Shown: positions 51,993-61,532, counted from the stretch's first letter. The stretch: 64,000 nucleotides of DNA from Desulfuromonas acetoxidans DSM 684 (GCF_000167355.1 NZ_AAEW02000006.1:156577-220576); one strand, 5' to 3'. Numbers and translations are program-made. Notes: generated by a model from the letters alone, not told the origin.

Positions 51993-53430
51993 TATGTTTA
52001 TTATCTCGAACGATCGTGCGCAGGTAACGGCGAATGCTGTTACGTGCTCTCGGAGTGACGGCCCAGTCGAGCCATTTGGGTAACACACCGGGAACATCCA
52101 CGGTTTCAATCTGCACCTGATCACCATCCATCAGCCGAGTTTTCAAAACCCGTGTCTGACCATTAATGCGGGCGCGAAACGCATGGATCCCGAGTTTTTC
52201 ATGAATTTCAAAAGCAAAGTCAAGGGCACTGCTGCCCTCCGGCAACATGCGCGATTCACCATTGGGTGTATAAACTTGTATGGTTGCCGAGGCCAGCCGT
52301 AGGTGATCAATATCAAAAATGGATTCACCATCCAGCAGGCTACGCATCAATCCGGCAAAATTCTCACGACGGAATTCAAAACCCGGTGCCAGGACACCGG
52401 ATTCATTGAAGCGTTCGAATTTACGCGTGGTGATCTGAATGCGCAACCGATACTCCCCCGCCTGCACAGTGGTCTTGATCGCCTGGTAGCCGTGCTGCGA
52501 TGGCGCATTGAGATGATCACGTAATTTGCCGGTAATCGGCTGATAAAGGCGGTGCAACAGTCCAAGCGCCACATAGGCATCCATGGTGGAATCCACTAAC
52601 ACATCAAGGCTGTACAGGGCGGAAATACCTCGCCCGACGCGCATGGCGCCTTCGAGAGAAAAGGATCGCCAGTTATCCTTGAGCGCCACGTTGAGATGAT
52701 GGCGATTAAACTCCGTGGTAATATCATTACGGATCTGTCGGCGCGCGGAGTCACTGCGTTCACCAAGCTCTTTCACCACCCGCCGATAGCGCGATGCCCG
52801 ACGTGGATAGAGAATGGCCAGGGACAACGCTTCCAGTTCATCCGCAACCTGGCCCATACCGAGATGGCGTGCCAGTGGGATATACACAGTGCGGGTCTCT
52901 TCCGCGATCAGTACCTGTTTTTCCGGTTTGAGTGCGCCGATGGTACGCAGATTGTCGAGGCGGTCCCACAGCTTCAAACACAGCACGCGAATATCCTTAA
53001 TCGCCACCAGAATCTGATTACGATAGGTCTCGGCTTTGAGAATTTCACGACTTAAGGCGGCATCCTCAACCTTGGTCAAGCCCTTGACCAGCAGAGCCAC
53101 CTCAGCACCGAAATCAGCTTCAACCTCGTCAAGGGTCACCGGAGTGTCCTCAACCACGTCATGCAGCAATGCGGCAATAATTGAAGAGAACTCCATCCAG
53201 TGACGCGCCGCGAGTAACGCGACACGCAACGGATGGAACAGATAGGGTTCACCCGATTTGCGTTTCTGCTCGGCATGAGCGTCCTGAGCCAGCTTGAAGG
53301 CGCCATTCAGCTGTTTGATGCCATGATCAAGATCACCTTCACTGAGACTGCCACCATGGTGGGTCACCAACAGCTCGGCAATGTCATTCATCAATTTGTG
53401 AATTTCGCGTTGATACTGCTTTTTCTTCAT
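51985..53430 (-). CDS. RelA/SpoT homologue with intact HD and eroded synthetase domain
   Basis: 481 residues from ATG 53430 (AGAGG 5-6 bp upstream; a GTG at 53472 is a weaker alternative). HD hydrolase domain with His52, His66 (YLFHPLRV), His90-Asp91 (LLHDVVEDT) and the KLWDRLDNLRT motif is complete. The synthetase domain is present but changed: GKLRDHLNAPSQHGYQAIKTTV stands for the usual GRFKDYIAxPKxNGYQSLHT, and RIQITTRKF for the EVQIRT/ExD motif. A TGS domain ends the protein (about 395-460); the ACT domain is missing. It probably only hydrolyses (p)ppGpp or binds it. Confidence 0.85.
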   Translation of the reverse strand: MKKKQYQREIHKLMNDIAELLVTHHGGSLSEGDLDHGIKQLNGAFKLAQDAHAEQKRKSGEPYLFHPLRVALLAARHWMEFSSIIAALLHDVVEDTPVTLDEVEADFGAEVALLVKGLTKVEDAALSREILKAETYRNQILVAIKDIRVLCLKLWDRLDNLRTIGALKPEKQVLIAEETRTVYIPLARHLGMGQVADELEALSLAILYPRRASRYRRVVKELGERSDSARRQIRNDITTEFNRHHLNVALKDNWRSFSLEGAMRVGRGISALYSLDVLVDSTMDAYVALGLLHRLYQPITGKLRDHLNAPSQHGYQAIKTTVQAGEYRLRIQITTRKFERFNESGVLAPGFEFRRENFAGLMRSLLDGESIFDIDHLRLASATIQVYTPNGESRMLPEGSSALDFAFEIHEKLGIHAFRARINGQTRVLKTRLMDGDQVQIETVDVPGVLPKWLDWAVTPRARNSIRRYLRTIVRDNKHND

Positions 53431-53513
53431 TGCTGCCTCTGAGTCAAACTTAAACAACTGAGCCTGCGACACGGAGACTCATCCTACCCATCAATGCGCT
53501 TCCAGCCAAGCAA

Positions 53514-53861
53514 CTACCCTGGAGGCCAGCTCAGCTGGCGTCCGCCGAGCAGATGGTAGTGCAAATGGCCAACGGCTTGTCCGCCATGTTCGTTACAGTT
53601 ATTGACCAGCCGGTAACCGGGCTCGGCAATATCAAACTGGCGGGCCAATTTCACGGCAACAAAATGGATACGGGCAAGAACCTGTTGGTCCTCGTCCTCA
53701 ATGTCATTCATACCCACAATGTGCTTGCGTGGAATGATCAGCATATGGACCGGTGCCTGGGGGTCGATATCTTTAAAGGCCACGACCAGATCATCTTCAT
53801 AGACAATCTCGGCCGGAATCTCTCCGGCGACGATTTTACAGAAAAGACAGTTGTCCGGCAT
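53514..53861 (-). CDS. HIT-family nucleotide hydrolase
   Basis: 115 residues from ATG 53861 (GGGAGCTGAAG before it). The histidine triad is GHLHYHLLGGR (His99, His101, His103), with N-terminal CLFCKIVAGEIPAE of the HinT type. Such proteins hydrolyse nucleoside phosphoramidates. The start lies 26 bp inside the end of the upstream ATPase gene. Confidence 0.93.
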   Translation of the reverse strand: MPDNCLFCKIVAGEIPAEIVYEDDLVVAFKDIDPQAPVHMLIIPRKHIVGMNDIEDEDQQVLARIHFVAVKLARQFDIAEPGYRLVNNCNEHGGQAVGHLHYHLLGGRQLSWPPG

Positions 53862-56019
53862 CTTCAGCTCCCTCTTTATTTCTGGTGACGTTACGACTAC
53901 GCCGTTCACTCAACGCAATCACATGCCACCGTCTCCTGGCTGCTATCTTATGCAATCTTTCGTCATGTGAAAACAGGATAATCTGGTGATCAGCACTTAA
54001 ACGCTCCAAGACGGTAACACTTTCCTGCAAACGCTCCCCATCAAGGTTAATCAGAGCATCATCGAGAAAGAATGGCAGCGTTTTCCCCGGCGTCAAAAAG
54101 TGAGACAGTCCAAGACGAATCGCCAGGCAAACGGCGTCCATGGTGCCGCGGCTGAGTTGCTCCAGGGCCACCCATTGGCCGTTGCGACTTTTCAGGCGCG
54201 CCGAGAAGTCCTGCTCAATGGCAATCGCCGAGTACTTGTTCTGTGTTGCCTTACGCAAATATTTGGCAATACGCTTTTCAAAGCATTGCAGGCTGCTGGA
54301 ATGAAACTCCTCCAGTGACTGCTGCAACACATCAATGGCACAGTGAAGAACCTGTTTGCGTTGCTCAAGAACTCCTTGACGCTGTTCGAGCTGTTCACGA
54401 TGGCGGACATCCTGTTCCCCCTCTGCCAGCCGTCCCAATAACACGGCTTCATGGCGCACCAGGGCAAGAAGATCGGCTTCACGATTGTGAATCGAGTGTT
54501 CCAAAGCATCCAGTTTACTCTTGGCCTCAGGTAAATCCTCGGGCGTCAGATGTTCAGAACAAGATGCTTCATCGTGAGCACATGCCCGTTCAGACGCGGT
54601 AACCGCTCGACCCGGTTCGCTTTGGTGATCTTCACATGGCATAAGCGCAGCAAGACGCTGTAACGCCTCATGATGCTGTTCAAACGCTTTCTGAATCCGC
54701 ACCAGCTCAACGGCTGAAGAGGCAATGCCCATGGCTTCAAATTCGTCATCCAGTGCCGTCAGTCGTTGCTGCTCCTGATCGCGACGCTGCTCAAGCGCGG
54801 CAATCTTCTCCTGCAGCCCCTGACAGTTTTTTTTGACTTTGGCAAAACGGCAACCAAACCAGCCCCATCCGGCAACGGCCCCGAAACCGGCCAAAATGGC
54901 GACACCGAGGGTCCACTGCGGCAGCAAAAAGTACGTCGACTGGCCTGCGACAATCATCAACAGCATAAACAGAAACGGCCGCTTCCAGTCGGGATGACGC
55001 ACCTTCTGCAGACGATCACGAAACGGAATCATCTCGGATTGCAGGGCAACCATCTGATGGCGCACTTCATCCGCGTCAGCCAGCAAACGTGTCAGGTCCT
55101 CCGGTACCGGCACAGGAATCCCGGCATCGCGCAGAGTCTGTTCCAACTGTTGCCGCTCGCTCGCTATGCCATCTTCACCATCTGCGTTTGCAACCTCACC
55201 GCGTTCATCGTCATCTGGCTCAGGCACTTCTGCTTCGATTTGCCATTGCTGCTGAATCCAGGCGATGTAATTGAGGCCCTCGTCAAGTTGCTGCCGGTCC
55301 TCAGCCAATTCGCCTTTAAGTGAGACGATCTGTTGTCGCACCTGTTCCAGTTCAGCTAACAACTCATCACTCTGCTGCTGGCGCTGCGCCATATCTTGCA
55401 ACGCATCATGGACCACTTCCAACTCTCGGGGAGAGACCGTCACACCACTCCACGGATTGTCACTGGTCACGGCGTCGTAATCATCTTTGAGCGAGCGCAA
55501 CACCATTTCGCTGTCCCCTTGGGTAAATCCAGACAAAATAGTGCGCAAAAAACGTTCAAATTCATCGGAGGTTGTCGGGAAATCCCCTTGGCCGACAAAT
55601 TGCGTGGCTCGAAACAACGGTTCATCGCTGATACCGAGAAGCGCACGCAACAATTGAACATACTGCTGATAGTGTTCCGGGTGATGGCTCAAAGCAATCT
55701 GGGCACTGAAATGATCCATCAAATGATACATGCCATCGTACTGAAACAGATTGACTTGATCCGTCACCACATCCCGCTCAAGGCGGATGTTGCGCTGCTG
55801 GCTTTCAAACTGTAACACCGCCTGACAACCCTGTTGGCTGCCCCACGGTTGATAGCGCTGTTTGTCGCGCAGACCGAACAGAACTGCCGGAATGGACGCC
55901 ATCATGGTCGATTTACCGGCTTCATTGGCACCGACCACCAGGTTCATTCCTCGACGAAACTCAAAGGTTTTGTCATTGAAGCGGCCAAAGCTTTTTAATT
56001 CCAGACTGCGCAGAATCAT
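53836..56019 (-). CDS. YhaN/SbcC-like AAA ATPase with two central membrane segments
   Basis: 727 residues. ABC-type ATP site split at the ends: Walker A GANEAGKST (30-38), signature LSRGTMDAVCLAIRLG, Walker B PFFLDDALINLDG and the D-loop/H-switch SHDERLH. Long coiled-coil arms lie between, interrupted by two hydrophobic segments (FLFMLLMIVAGQSTYFLL and VAILAGFGAVAGWGWF), a layout of YhaN proteins. It is the partner of the metallophosphoesterase-like gene immediately upstream (overlap 4 bp), but that partner lacks a metal site, see 56016-57131. Confidence 0.9.
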   Translation of the reverse strand: MILRSLELKSFGRFNDKTFEFRRGMNLVVGANEAGKSTMMASIPAVLFGLRDKQRYQPWGSQQGCQAVLQFESQQRNIRLERDVVTDQVNLFQYDGMYHLMDHFSAQIALSHHPEHYQQYVQLLRALLGISDEPLFRATQFVGQGDFPTTSDEFERFLRTILSGFTQGDSEMVLRSLKDDYDAVTSDNPWSGVTVSPRELEVVHDALQDMAQRQQQSDELLAELEQVRQQIVSLKGELAEDRQQLDEGLNYIAWIQQQWQIEAEVPEPDDDERGEVANADGEDGIASERQQLEQTLRDAGIPVPVPEDLTRLLADADEVRHQMVALQSEMIPFRDRLQKVRHPDWKRPFLFMLLMIVAGQSTYFLLPQWTLGVAILAGFGAVAGWGWFGCRFAKVKKNCQGLQEKIAALEQRRDQEQQRLTALDDEFEAMGIASSAVELVRIQKAFEQHHEALQRLAALMPCEDHQSEPGRAVTASERACAHDEASCSEHLTPEDLPEAKSKLDALEHSIHNREADLLALVRHEAVLLGRLAEGEQDVRHREQLEQRQGVLEQRKQVLHCAIDVLQQSLEEFHSSSLQCFEKRIAKYLRKATQNKYSAIAIEQDFSARLKSRNGQWVALEQLSRGTMDAVCLAIRLGLSHFLTPGKTLPFFLDDALINLDGERLQESVTVLERLSADHQIILFSHDERLHKIAARRRWHVIALSERRSRNVTRNKEGAEDAGQLSFL

Positions 56020-57131
56020 ACCTCATCCTCCGCAACGGCATGAAAGCGGTGCAACAACTCACGTAACGCCTTTTCATAAACCGAGCGCTGGCTCTCTGAA
56101 GCATCCACGGCCAGCTCAATAAAACGACGACACAAAATCCCGCGTACCGTCTCCTCCTCAGCCAACCGGGTCAATGTTTCACTGGCAAGAAACCGGGTCT
56201 CATCGTCACACGCCAACAAGGCAAAACGCTCCTGGTGGCGTGCCACCACTTTGACAGGATCAAACAGTTCTTCAATGGCCCCAACCAGGCGGACTCGCAA
56301 GGCAACATCGCGCTGGGCCCATTCATCCAGCATCTGATGAAAATGCTCCGCCGGTTCATGCATCATCACCTCAAGCTCGCGCTGTTCAAAACGGATCGAC
56401 TCGGTTGCCAGCGATTCAAGCTCGACATTATCGCCCCCCAGAGTCACCATGGAGCAGCACCGTTCACCACATTCGTTGAAGCTGAGCCCTTGCGGGGTTC
56501 CCGGGCAATCAGCGCACAACGTTGCGCCATGCTTAACCGTGCCACGGCTGCGATTGCCCACCACGACATAATCCAAATCCCATGCCAGGATCGCTTTCTT
56601 CCAATGCACCAACGGATCTTGAAACGGATTACGCTGATCGAGTTTAAGGCTGTGAAAGGCACCGAGATGCACTCCGTCACCGGAGCGACGCGCCATATAA
56701 CTATGGGCATTGCCTGGATCACATTGCCACGGCAGAGTGTACAAAAAAAGATCTCCCGCCGCGAGGTTGAACACCAGCGGCTGCGAATCCACGCCGCGCT
56801 CGTCAACCACCCAAGGCTGAAAACGCTCGTCGCGATACACGGAATCGGCACCCAACGGGTGATCGTAACAACCGGGTAATATGACAATGCGAATCGCGGG
56901 AGCAAGTGCCGTCAAACGATGGAAAACCGCCTCGCGCAAGGTGGCTTCCGGTGCGTGATGCGCAAACAGATTACCGGTAAAAATGAGCAGATCAACCTCA
57001 TGGTTGGTCGCCTGAGCAAGAAGACGATCCAAGGTTGCCATCTGGGCAACAGCAAGGCGTTCACCCACGGCAGGGACAAAAGACAGCTTGGCCCCCAAAC
57101 TCAAATCGCTGCTATGAAGAAGCTTTATCAT
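56016..57131 (-). CDS. SbcD/YhaO-like metallophosphoesterase homologue with eroded metal site
   Basis: 371 residues with the fold and position of an SbcD-type nuclease. The metal-ligand motifs are changed: HSSDLSLG (Asp9 kept, His11 replaced by Ser), TGNLFAHH (GD replaced by Gly-Asn54), LPGCYDH (GNHD replaced by Gly-Cys88-Tyr89-Asp90), VGNRSRG (GHxH replaced by Gly-Asn-Arg-Ser). Only Asp9 and an internal His160 (AFHS) remain. It should be unable to cut DNA. Start of gene 10 bp after tlyA; stop/start overlap of 4 bp with the ATPase gene implies the two proteins still work together. Confidence 0.88.
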   Translation of the reverse strand: MIKLLHSSDLSLGAKLSFVPAVGERLAVAQMATLDRLLAQATNHEVDLLIFTGNLFAHHAPEATLREAVFHRLTALAPAIRIVILPGCYDHPLGADSVYRDERFQPWVVDERGVDSQPLVFNLAAGDLFLYTLPWQCDPGNAHSYMARRSGDGVHLGAFHSLKLDQRNPFQDPLVHWKKAILAWDLDYVVVGNRSRGTVKHGATLCADCPGTPQGLSFNECGERCCSMVTLGGDNVELESLATESIRFEQRELEVMMHEPAEHFHQMLDEWAQRDVALRVRLVGAIEELFDPVKVVARHQERFALLACDDETRFLASETLTRLAEEETVRGILCRRFIELAVDASESQRSVYEKALRELLHRFHAVAEDEV

Positions 57132-57141
57132 GATAAAAAAA

Positions 57142-57894
57142 TCAGTTCGTTACGACACGGCGTCTAAGATGAATCAGAAATTCCCGGTTCCCTTTTGGAC
57201 CAAGAATCGGACTCTCACACAGAGCGCTCACATCACAGTTCAACGTCTCGGCCAGTTGTCTGATTTTGTCAATAACCTGGGCATGTTGTTGTTCATCACG
57301 AACCACACCGCCTTTGCCAACATTTCCCTTACCCACTTCAAACTGGGGTTTAATCAGGGCAACAATATCCGCATCCGCCGCAAGCACGGCCAGAGTCGGA
57401 GGCAAAACCTTTTCCAGGGAGATGAATGAGGCATCGATTACGGCCAGATCCGGCACATCACCGAGTTGCTCGCGGGTCAGTTCACGAATATTTGTGCGTT
57501 CCAGGTTAACCACCCGGTCATCTTCACGCAGTTTCCAGGCCAATTGGCCATAACCGACATCCACGGCATAAACCTTGGCGGCACCGTTCTGCAACAGGCA
57601 ATCGGTGAAACCACCGGTCGAAGCACCAACATCCACGGCAACTCGTCCGTTCACCTCAAGACCAAACTGCTCAAGTCCTCCCGCCAGCTTGAGGCCACCC
57701 CGCGACACATAGGGCAGATCGCCCCCTCGAACCCGGATCGCGGCATCCACAGCAACACGGGTACCGGCTTTGTCAATAACGGTCTCATTGACCAAAACAT
57801 TGCCGGACATAATAAGGGCTCGCGCTCGCTCACGAGAACGGCACAAGCCCAGTTCAACCACGCGTTTATCCAGGCGCTCTTTCGTTGCAGACAT
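57142..57894 (-). CDS. tlyA: TlyA-type rRNA methyltransferase / hemolysin homologue
   Basis: 250 residues. N-terminal S4 domain (about 5-62: RLDKRVVELGLCRSRERARALIMSG) followed by an FtsJ-like SAM methyltransferase (VAVDVGASTGGFTDCLLQNGA at about 85-105). TlyA 2'-O-methylates 16S and 23S rRNA; the haemolysin name is historical. It precedes the SbcD-like gene by 10 bp. Confidence 0.92.
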   Translation of the reverse strand: MSATKERLDKRVVELGLCRSRERARALIMSGNVLVNETVIDKAGTRVAVDAAIRVRGGDLPYVSRGGLKLAGGLEQFGLEVNGRVAVDVGASTGGFTDCLLQNGAAKVYAVDVGYGQLAWKLREDDRVVNLERTNIRELTREQLGDVPDLAVIDASFISLEKVLPPTLAVLAADADIVALIKPQFEVGKGNVGKGGVVRDEQQHAQVIDKIRQLAETLNCDVSALCESPILGPKGNREFLIHLRRRVVTN

Positions 57895-58067
57895 AAGATT
57901 TTCGCTAATAAAAGAGGTTGTTGCTAAAAGCTCTAAAATGAGGAAACAGACAGAAGAGATCCACAGGCCTCAACACCACTCCAAACCTACCATAGAGCGT
58001 AGTTCCGAGCAACCGTGGACACGTGGGATCAGAGGATCGAGAAATCAAAAGAAAGCTGAATGTCTGG

Positions 58068-58394
58068 TTACCCCTGACACAGCTCAAGATAGGCGTCACG
58101 ACCACTGAGAAAGTTGACGATTTTGATCCCCATACCGGCGTGTTTTACCTTGCGCAACAGATCAGGTGGAACTTTACGAGCCCAGTGAACACGACCTTCC
58201 AGACGTGCAACGTCACCGTTGGGAAGTTCAAGCTCCATGAGAACCAAGGCCCCTGGTTTGTAAACGATAAAAGACTTGATACACAGTCCGGAACCGGAGA
58301 TGTCGGATGTAAATCCAACCTTAGATGGAATTTCAGTCCCATAGAGAATACGTAAGCGTTTTTTTACTCGCCCTTTACGGCGCTTATCAACCAT
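58068..58394 (-). CDS. PilZ-domain c-di-GMP-binding protein
   Basis: 108 residues, a stand-alone PilZ. The two binding motifs are present: RRKGRVKKR near the N-terminus (RxxxR type) and DISGSGLCI (DxSxxG). PilZ proteins change shape on binding c-di-GMP and act on motility or export. It would receive signal from the cyclase at 31228 and possibly compete with the degenerate GGDEF protein at 4547. Confidence 0.88.
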   Translation of the reverse strand: MVDKRRKGRVKKRLRILYGTEIPSKVGFTSDISGSGLCIKSFIVYKPGALVLMELELPNGDVARLEGRVHWARKVPPDLLRKVKHAGMGIKIVNFLSGRDAYLELCQG

Positions 58395-58451
58395 ATTGGC
58401 CCTTCTCCTGATCCCCCGGCACAGAAGATCGTGACAACAACCGGGAAAAGA

Positions 58452-60848
58452 TCACTCTTTTACCGGTCCAAGCAGCTCTTTCAACGCTGAGTTGAGTAAA
58501 TCGGCAGCAGGTTTGACTAAAGGTTCCGCCGTCTCATCTCCGGTGTGTTTTTGAAGTTTTTCCTGCAGTTTCCGAGTGACGACCTCACTGGCTTTCTGCC
58601 CGACAACCGTCATATTATAACTCAGTTGCGGCCGATCGTAACGCCCGGAAATTGTTAAAGGGACACGCCCCCACCCATCCTGACTTACCATATATTTTCT
58701 CACGCTGTCGCCAGGGTTCAATTTTTCCACCAGGGCCGGCGCCAGATAGACATCGAGAGTGCTTGCGATCTCTTTCGTCAACTGCACGGTTCCTTGAGAT
58801 TTCAGGCGAGAGCGACTTCCGGAGAATTGGCTGACATAGTCAAGCTGGCCACCGGTATGCAGCGTAAAGGAACCTGAACCCTGTTGAAAACTGAAGACAG
58901 AGAATTCCGGCAGCACTAACAAAGCGGCCAACTGCTTCATCAAAGCGGTGCCCTCCATCCGGCCATCGACAATCGTGAAGTCTCCGGTGCCAGCGAGATT
59001 CTGCTGAATGCGCAACGATTGCGTGCCGGCACCTTTAAAGTCCATATCCAGCCCAGCAGAGCCAAACAAAGCCCCCTGTTTCTCGGGCTGGACCTGAGCC
59101 ACAAAGTCATTGAGATCAATGTCACGCGCCTCGCCATGTCCCTGATAAACAAAGCCCTGTCGATTCAGATCGATCTGGCCATCACAACGAAACGTCCCTG
59201 ACGCCAACCGGCCCACCAGAGTGTTCACCCTGAGGATATTTTGATCCAGGGCAAACTGGCCACGCAGACCATCCACCCGCATGTTATTCCATTTGAGATG
59301 TTCAATCGCCACGTCACCGTTGATCACCATCGGCAACTGGACAGGTCCGGGCTCATGCTGCTTACGGTAGACCGCGGGGGCACCGTCTCCGGAGGCGTCA
59401 AGCCCAGAAGAGGCCTCTGCAATCCGCACCGAGGTGCCACTGGATTGGGGGGTAGCATCGAACAGTTCGCTACGCAGCTGCATCGTGAAGCGCGGCATCG
59501 TACGCTGCCAATCGTCGCTGTGTAGAGTGACGGATAAACGATTGTCGCCAAGAGCAATGGCCAGGTCCTGACTGTCCAGCACCTGATCGGTCACGTCCAA
59601 TCGCCCATCAAAACGGGGCCGCCATTTATCAACGGACAACTGAACCGCCGACAACTCAAGTCGTCCCTGCTTTAACAACCCCTTGCCTAAAGAGACCGGC
59701 CCCTGTACAACCCATTCACCATCGACGGTACCAGCCGGATCATAACCCGCCATATCGCGACTCAGCGAACGCGGCAACTCCTGAACAAGCCGACGCAGCG
59801 ACCATTGCGGGGTCGTCACTTTCAAATCGACAACAGGCTGCTGGTCCAAACCGGTGACGGCCCCCTGAGCCTGCAACTCAATTCCATTCACATCAACATT
59901 CAATGCGGCCACATCAAGGCGTTGATGAGCCGCATCAAGACCCAGATCAACATCAAAATCAATGCGTCGTCCCTGCAACGGCCAGGACTTCAAATTGTTC
60001 AGCACCAGATCCAGATCGCGGGTGACCAATTGTCCCGATACCTGCACCGGTGCGGTCAGACCGCCGCGAACGCGTAATTCCGCATCAAGAACCAGACCGT
60101 CAAGACGGCCATTAAGATAATGGCGATAATAGGGTTGCAACGGAATCAGGTCCAGACCATCCGTGACCAGCTCAAGATCAAACGTCTGTGCTCCGAGAGC
60201 AAATTTTCCTTCAATATCCACGGGGGAACCGTTGAATTTTCCCCATAGAACAATGCTGGATTCGCGGTCAAAGGACACATTGCCGAGCCGTAGATCAAAC
60301 TGGGACAATTTATAGATATGGGCCGGAGTGCCGAACGTGTAGTCCTTAAAAATCACCTCACCCTGACTGATATAGAGGTCGGAAACCAACAGGTCAATGC
60401 CGGTCTCTCCGGCAGAAGGGATCAGTGATGCTGTCTGCACTTTTGGGGTGGGAGCAGGCTGAGGGAGAAAGGTCAGATTCCACTGCCCCCCGGCACGCCG
60501 TTCAACGTTGAGTTTCGGTCGTTCGATGCGAACTTCATCAATCACTACCCGCTGTAAAAGAAGCGGCCACAATTGATAACGCATCACCACCTTGTCGGCA
60601 GAGACAAGCAGGGTATCATCGTTAGAATCGACAACAGCCAGGTGGTTCAGGGTCACCCCGGAAAACAGGCTGACCTCCACACCCGCAAGATGCACTTTTC
60701 GTTGAAGCTTTTGTTCCAAAACGGGAACAACCGCATCACGAATCCGTTCAGGGGTCACGAGAAAATGGGCAACAATGACCAAGCCCCCCAAAACAAAGAT
60801 GGATAACAGGGCAAAAACACTGAGATACTTTAAAACTCTGTTGCCCAT
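58452..60848 (-). CDS. AsmA-family envelope protein
   Basis: 798 residues from ATG 60848 (GGAGAGGG upstream; a start at 60878 is less likely). One N-terminal membrane helix (about 8-30) then a long beta-rich periplasmic region with the AsmA N-terminal pattern (ERIRDAVVPVLEQKLQRKVHLAGVEVSLF...GVTLNHLAV) and a C-terminal AsmA domain (QDGWGRVPLTISGRYDRPQLSYNM). Such proteins bridge the envelope and are linked to phospholipid or LPS transport. Substrate not known. Confidence 0.85.
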   Translation of the reverse strand: MGNRVLKYLSVFALLSIFVLGGLVIVAHFLVTPERIRDAVVPVLEQKLQRKVHLAGVEVSLFSGVTLNHLAVVDSNDDTLLVSADKVVMRYQLWPLLLQRVVIDEVRIERPKLNVERRAGGQWNLTFLPQPAPTPKVQTASLIPSAGETGIDLLVSDLYISQGEVIFKDYTFGTPAHIYKLSQFDLRLGNVSFDRESSIVLWGKFNGSPVDIEGKFALGAQTFDLELVTDGLDLIPLQPYYRHYLNGRLDGLVLDAELRVRGGLTAPVQVSGQLVTRDLDLVLNNLKSWPLQGRRIDFDVDLGLDAAHQRLDVAALNVDVNGIELQAQGAVTGLDQQPVVDLKVTTPQWSLRRLVQELPRSLSRDMAGYDPAGTVDGEWVVQGPVSLGKGLLKQGRLELSAVQLSVDKWRPRFDGRLDVTDQVLDSQDLAIALGDNRLSVTLHSDDWQRTMPRFTMQLRSELFDATPQSSGTSVRIAEASSGLDASGDGAPAVYRKQHEPGPVQLPMVINGDVAIEHLKWNNMRVDGLRGQFALDQNILRVNTLVGRLASGTFRCDGQIDLNRQGFVYQGHGEARDIDLNDFVAQVQPEKQGALFGSAGLDMDFKGAGTQSLRIQQNLAGTGDFTIVDGRMEGTALMKQLAALLVLPEFSVFSFQQGSGSFTLHTGGQLDYVSQFSGSRSRLKSQGTVQLTKEIASTLDVYLAPALVEKLNPGDSVRKYMVSQDGWGRVPLTISGRYDRPQLSYNMTVVGQKASEVVTRKLQEKLQKHTGDETAEPLVKPAADLLNSALKELLGPVKE

Positions 60849-61196
60849 AACCCTCTCCTCGCCACGTGAGGACATCACACTACAGACAGATTTCTTTACA
60901 CACTAAGTATAGCAGAAAAGATATTGCCCTCAGGAACGGGAATAACGTCCTTCGAACCGCTCCAATTCAAATGAAAAAACAATTATGCCTTTTCACTCAT
61001 AAGAAAGCAACATGACATAAATTATCCCGGCCAAAACACATTAGAAGGCTGTTGAAAAACAAACTGCGGAGCCCATGGACGGGCGACAAAAATCAAGGAC
61101 AGGTTTTCAAGTCCTTGATTTTGTAAGCATGGCGGAAATCGCATTTTCGGCTTCCGTCATTAAAAAGGCCTCGGATGGGACTTTTTCAACATCCTG
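60849..61196. other. 348-bp intergenic region with a MITE-like repeat
   Basis: No protein gene. The first 190 bp are AT-rich; the rest is the repeat described at 61042-61199. Confidence 0.7.
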
Positions 61197-61199
61197 CTA
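61042..61199. repeat. MITE-like element with terminal inverted repeats
   Basis: The left end TTAGAAGGCTGTTGAAAAA (61041-61059) matches the complement of the right end CTAGCAGGATGTTGAAAAA (61200-61182) at 16 of 19 positions. The interior carries a hairpin with a 12-bp perfect stem AAAATCAAGGAC (61089-61100) / GTCCTTGATTTT (61111-61122). About 155 bp, no coding capacity. The core AGGCTGTTGAAAA also occurs at 20462-20474. The right end supplies the stop codon region of the neighbouring cysteine-cluster gene. Non-autonomous transposable elements look like this; no transposase is in the window. Confidence 0.65.
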
Positions 61200-61532
61200 G
61201 AGATCAAGATTGAGTTGTCGGCGTATCTCGTCAGGCAGTTCGCTGGATATTTTTGGCAGGGGGGAGTCAGGCGCAAAACGGCGATAAGGACACCCTTGCG
61301 GTAACACGCCCATCGCTATAATTTCCGGTGTCAACGCCGCACAATCGGGTTGTTCAACCGTGCGGTTGGAGTAAACGCGACAACGCTGTGTCGATTCATC
61401 CAGGTGGGGGCAAGGCGACGCGGTATAAAAGATTTCGCCGCAATACTCGAGTTTTTCATAACAACAACGGGCACAACGCTGACACAACTCTTCCCATTCC
61501 GGGCTGCCGGGCCGAAGATGTGCTCTAGTCAC
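61197..61532 (-). CDS. Cysteine-cluster protein (YkgJ/YcgN type)
   Basis: 111 residues from GTG 61532. The start was chosen because GGAGG lies 6 bp before it; an ATG at 61637 would read through 105 bp of the TPR gene. Eight cysteines with spacing CQRCARCC...C...C...C...C...C plus LDESTQRCRVYSNR match the zinc/iron-cluster domain of UPF0260 proteins. Function unknown. The GTG overlaps the TPR stop by 8 bp, so it is coupled. Its stop codon TAG lies at the edge of the repeat at 61042-61199, which may have replaced the original C-terminus. Confidence 0.82.
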   Translation of the reverse strand: MTRAHLRPGSPEWEELCQRCARCCYEKLEYCGEIFYTASPCPHLDESTQRCRVYSNRTVEQPDCAALTPEIIAMGVLPQGCPYRRFAPDSPLPKISSELPDEIRRQLNLDL

